Source: Aquilaria yunnanensis
Lineage: Eukaryota; Streptophyta; Magnoliopsida; Malvales; Thymelaeaceae
Assembly: GCA_039654915.1 (NCBI GenBank)
Contig: CM077599.1
Coordinates: 14,510,501 to 14,574,500 of the forward strand
Length of the DNA stretch: 64,000 nucleotides
Direction: 5' to 3'
Below the pieces are notes generated by a model. The model made no database searches and was not told the origin of the DNA. It saw only the letters and a program-made list of their open reading frames with translations. How positions within the stretch are numbered: position 1 is the stretch's first letter; each line of letters opens with the position of its first letter. Both the position numbers and the translations under genes were made by a program. Below are positions 59,713 to 64,000 of this stretch, piece by piece.

Positions 59713-61842
59713 CCATTTTTTCCAAATAATTAGAAAAGTATATACCAACTCAAACTTTATTAAAGCTTCGAAATTTGTTGCTCCTTGTAGTACAAAATGT
59801 TGCGTTACATACTAAAAAGACATTCTATATTTTTTTTCTTTCATGAAGGTAAATCATTTACAAGTGAAATTAAGGGTGGGGAATGGGAGACGACATTTTG
59901 ATGTTATAACGAACTCCTTAAAAGAAGGCGGCAGGTAGTGCGTGTATAACTAGTTTTGCCATGCTCGTGCAAGTTCAACCGCCTCATGAAATGGAGATCT
60001 GGAATTCTCACTCACCCGAACGAGAGGAGGCTCACACGTTATAATGGGAACATCTAAAGATCTAACACAAGATTTTTTATTTCATAACATGAGTTTTCTA
60101 AAGTTTAGAAATAAAGTTTTTCATATATTTAAAACAAGTTATGTACTTATCAAACTTTTATTAGAGGAAACTAGGAAAAAAAAAATAAGAAAATTTTTCA
60201 CATCCAAACACTACTTTAATCGTTTACTATAGAAAAAAAAAATGCTAGGCTCGCTCCAAGAAGTCCATCTCCCACCATTTCCCCAGCATATACAGATTAT
60301 TCCCTCAGCAAAATTGTAGGTAGGAAAGCTGTACAAAAGCATGTAGAAGGAAGCACAAGTAAATCTAATGTTCCATGTAGCCAGCCTAACTGGTAACGCA
60401 CAAGGAACGTCATAGGGAAAATTCAGGTTTGAGCAGCAGACGTCACTCTCTTCTAGCCAGGGCTCCCTAACAATGAAAAAAATGTGGCTGTGGTTCTTCA
60501 ATTTTCATGTAGCAGCCACTTTCCCAGTGTACCATCTAACTCTACGTACTTGTAATGCTTCTGAATATAAAAAGAAAAACAACAAGAAGTGAAATCATTG
60601 CTAAACATTCCCAATGTTGTATCCGGTATAAAGATTGGAAGGCTCCAGGCCTTACAGAAACATTCCCAATTTGCAAGCCTCGCTTTTAAAGCAGAAGGAT
60701 ACAGGTTCTGCTCAAGATCTGGTCACTTGTAGGGCAAGCAAGTGTAGGTTGGTTTCTAAATATGAGAGTACGACTGTGACTGGTACCAAAGCTCGGAGGA
60801 AAATATAGTTGCCCCATATATTTTTAATTTGAACTGGAAGGATTATGTTTGTTTTTAAAGAATACTGGAAAGAGCATGTTTGGCTCTCTGTACCCTGTAC
60901 ACTCACCCAATTTTAAATCTCTTTCTCGATCAGATAAATATCCTTAGTCTATACACGAGGACACGCCAGACAGATTTTATTCAAAGATCTCACATCTTCT
61001 TTATTCAGCATTTTTAGTAAAACATGCCCTTCATATCTATAACACTGAATATGAGATACAAGTCAAACTCTTTTAACTAAAATCTTCATGTTTTATTTGA
61101 ATTTTATTTTTTATTCTGATTATTTTTTGGGGGAAAACTTAGACTACTGAGAAGTTAAGCACAGCATTAACCACAAGCTGGTAAATGGGGAAACACAGAC
61201 ACATCGCTATCTAGTTCTTCTGAATGTTAAATAAAAGAGGGGGGGACAATACATGAAAGCAAAGTCAAGCACTGGTTCTGCACAACTCCACACAACCTAG
61301 AAGCATCAACACAGAGAGACAGATCAACCTCCTGCAAACAAGCAAGCGATAATGATATCAGATGTCGCTCAAATGACACATACAAGAGGTTTTAGTTATT
61401 GATGACCACAACCAGAACTCAGAATCCTGGATAAACAAACTTGAGTTCCCTAGAAGGCTCGAAGCATGGACTGACACATCTCATGGCACAGGACGGAAAG
61501 GTTTAGACATATGGGACAAAATTAATCGAAACCTGTCCCAATTCAATGAAGAGGGCTGAATTGATTGGGCAATCTTTTGTATGGGAAAAGATGATTATTT
61601 CCATCTGAATAGATTACACCAATATGCAAGCAGAACAGATGTGAGGTTAACTTTGGTCTGTTGAAAAGCTCAAAAGCTAATCACTCTTTTTGTCAACTTG
61701 CAGAAATGCAGAAATGAACTTCTAACATGACCAACAAATAAAAAACGTGTTTGAAATAAATAATCAAACAACAGAAGAAGAAGTGGTACCTGTTCCATTT
61801 CGGAGGTCCTAAAGCTGGTCACTTCCCTTGGTTTGTTGAGGT
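59713..61842. other. intergenic DNA and 3' region of the B3 gene
   Basis: No conserved frame is seen. The stretch nearest 61842 is expected to hold 3' untranslated sequence of the minus-strand B3 gene. A run of seven G lies near 61243. Confidence 0.4.
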
Positions 61843-63125
61843 TCAACCCTTAGTTTGCTTATAAGGTCCAATTTCTTCAAGAACCCGAAATATGGTCACT
61901 TTTAGCACAACATCCTTGGTACTAATGAGCTCAAATACACACACATCTCCTTCATTTAAATTGTTTGCCCACACAAAGTCAGGCCATCCTTGGCTAAACT
62001 TCAATCCTCCATTCCCATTGATGACTCTAACAGTCCAATTTTCTCCCTCAGATAACTGAAGCGTGATGAATCCAGTTTTTCCCTTCAGATAATGCCGACC
62101 AAAGGTGCGAGGTATATGCTGAAGAAGCAAGAAACGGAATGTTTTGTTTTGCAAGTTCATAAGTATTAAATACACATGCAAATAATTTAGCTACAATGAA
62201 CCTACCAGATTTATTCCCTTGTATACATAGGAAGGTCGCAATATAACCTTGAAATATGGCCGGTCTGGATTGAACAGAGTTGCTGCACGAATTGTGTTAA
62301 TTTTTTCTTCAGGTGTTGCAACTCTCCACCTCCGTGTGAATGGTATCCCAGGGTTAGCAACAGCAGGCAGCTCTGCTTTCTCCTTTAGTTCCCCTAGGTT
62401 CACTACATACCAATGGAATACATATCAGAAAACTCATCCTGAACATTCATAAGAAAGAACCCAAGTTTATGAGCCTTACCAGCCTCAGTTTCTTGTTTTA
62501 TTCTTTTAAGCCTTAGTTCTCCTTCATGCAACAGATGTGAACCAATTTCATCTGCTTTAGACACAGGCTCAGACAACTTGCTGCACTGAATACCAATGTC
62601 CTGAGTGGGTTGAACACCGGCTTGTAAATAAAGTGCATCCTTTCCTAAATCTATATTTGTTTCATTACCCCCACATGCAGACTTCTGAGCTTCCAACAAT
62701 TCAGGACCTATACAGTCACCAATATCATTATTTATCAAAGAAATAAAACTCTAACATGCAGGACACTAACCTGTAATCTTGTTAGTCTCACCCATTTCCA
62801 CGTCTTTGAAATGTTGAATGGAACATTGTTCATGATTACATAGCTGTTGTGAACTGTTTAGGATACTGCAAGAATATTTTGTTTCTGAAGCTGCTAGATC
62901 AAATATATGAACATGGAAATGTGAATTCCCTTCATATCTAAATAGCAAGAGATGCCCGACAGAAATGGAATAGTGTTCTGTAAATGTATGCCAACCACTG
63001 TCAAACCAATACTTTTCGTTAGTTTTCTTCAACTCCACCAGCCACAGACGACCATTTGGAGCGGCAAATGTAGCTACTGAAGCTAGTTCATCTCCATACT
63101 TCTTAACAAACTTACTAGGGATTTT
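61843..63125 (-). CDS. VRN1-like B3-domain transcription factor (REM family), 5' exon missing
   Basis: Exons on the minus strand: 63125-62771, 62707-62480, 62402-62206 and 62118-61843, with AG/GT borders and consistent phase, 351 codons before the stop. The first B3 domain (KIPSKFVKKYGDEL, APNGRLWLVELKK, SGWHTFTEHYSISVGHLLLF) lacks its start, which must come from an upstream exon. A linker of about 130 residues rich in Glu, Lys and Ser follows. The second B3 domain starts near PYFKVILRPSYVYKGI and runs through HIPRTFGRHYLKGKTGFITL, KFSQGWPDFVWANNLNEGD and VCVFELISTKDVVLKVTIFR. The order and wording match Arabidopsis VRN1, a nuclear, broadly DNA-binding repressor needed to keep FLC silent after cold; REM relatives have other developmental roles, so the biological role is open. 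The missing piece is expected to encode about 20 residues. Confidence 0.92.
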
Positions 63126-64000
63126 CTGCAGGTTGAAAAAGAATGTGTCACCCTTTATGCACAGACAATGCTAGCGCCACATGAAAACGAAAAGAGGGTT
63201 CAATTCCATCCTCCACAAAATCAAGAGACAGGAATGCCTATCAAAGCCGGGGTCCAAAACCATAAATGCGGAGCAAGCCGAACCCAAATCTATGCTGCTC
63301 CATGTTGAGAAGAAACCAAGTATAATCATGACGAAAACAATTTGTGTGGAATACAATATTGCAGACCTATCATGCTCCTAATAAGATAATTAATCAGTGG
63401 ACAGCATAGCAAGCAACTTGCAATACTATAATCTTGTACTTTTGTTTAATAGGCAAAAGGGTTCAGCACCAAACAAAGGAATGCAGTTGAGATTTGTCCT
63501 AAGAGGAAAATACAAATTAAAGCATAATCTCTCGGTATTAACCAGGCCACCTGTGCAGGTTAAGAAAAGAGGAAAAAAACCTCATAAGATCATACGGGAT
63601 AAACTTGAGGAAATAAAAAAGTAGCTAATAAATAAATGGACATGTATTCAGAATTTACGTACAAAACAATAAATTCGAGTAATCTCAGCAATTCAGTTAT
63701 TTCAGCTAAAATTTTTAAGCAAAAAGAAAATTGTTAAGCGTTTATTCCAAGTTACAGCAGGAATTTGGAACAGGGTAATCGGAAGAGATCGTCTCATCAC
63801 TCGCCTCCAAGTTCTCTTATCAACACAGATTGATCGCTCCTCCTAAACTCTTCTTCATCAGCAAACCCAACAACAAGAAGAATCCCATATGTGCTTTGGA
63901 CATGGAAAATTTGTATATTTTCAATTCCAAGAAGGAATCTTTTTCATTTCCCAGGAACCAAACAGGTAGAAAGAAGAGAGGGGAGGGGGGTGGGGGCTGG
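63126..64000 (-). other. intron and probable 5' region of the B3 gene
   Basis: The acceptor CTGCAG ends at 63126. Upstream on the minus strand I found no exon matching the usual VRN1 beginning (a short Met-Pro-Arg start with FHKL), so the first exon is probably beyond 64000 or too diverged to see. Short plus-strand frames here have no support. Confidence 0.45.

Overview
The window is nuclear DNA of a flowering plant, probably a eudicot. It has AT-rich intergenic DNA, intron-rich genes with GT..AG junctions, a chloroplast-targeted ferredoxin, an organellar RNA-editing factor, an MLO protein, a C2-type phospholipase D and a VRN1-like B3 factor. More than a third of the window is recognisable transposable element. 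Assignments rest on recalled family sequences and on splice sites and reading frames checked by eye; no database search was run.

Layout, left to right. 291-5389: a decayed Ac-like hAT transposon. 5429-10067: a young Ty1/copia retrotransposon on the minus strand (182-bp LTRs differing at 2 positions, target duplication GTAAC), sitting about 140 bp upstream of a G-box. 10377-10793: intronless chloroplast ferredoxin. 11569-15672 (minus): a 15-exon MLO gene of the MLO4/11/14 clade. 17430-18470: an AT-rich dispersed repeat. 18868-24047: a complete non-autonomous CACTA element (TSD TTT) that carries three spliceable exons of a Ufm1-specific protease gene and what looks like the first exon of a plasma-membrane-type Ca2+-ATPase. 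25146-26797: a possible Mutator-like element. 26942-29080: a MORF1/MORF8-type RNA-editing factor gene.

29235-38545 is a nest: a ~350-bp hAT-type MITE split by a PIF/Harbinger element (29391-31260, TSD TAA) and by a DUF659-type hAT (31372-38448). The second hAT is itself split by another hAT (31834-34970). An uninterrupted relative of the MITE lies at 56804-57191 in the opposite orientation and shows the unfilled state of both insertion sites. 42407-48462: phospholipase D delta, 10 exons with both HKD motifs, but with a small coding gap between the third and fourth recovered exons. 48500-52560: low-complexity and inverted-repeat DNA around a second, solitary CACTA end. 52560-61840: gene-poor, with several repeats. 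61843-63125 (minus): the 3' part of a VRN1-like two-B3-domain gene whose first exon was not found.

The host genes show no functional link: photosynthetic electron transfer, calmodulin-regulated membrane protein, organellar RNA editing, lipid signalling and transcription. The most informative content is the transposon history: gene capture by a CACTA element, a four-layer nest that can be dated in relative order, and a young insertion next to a light-responsive type promoter.
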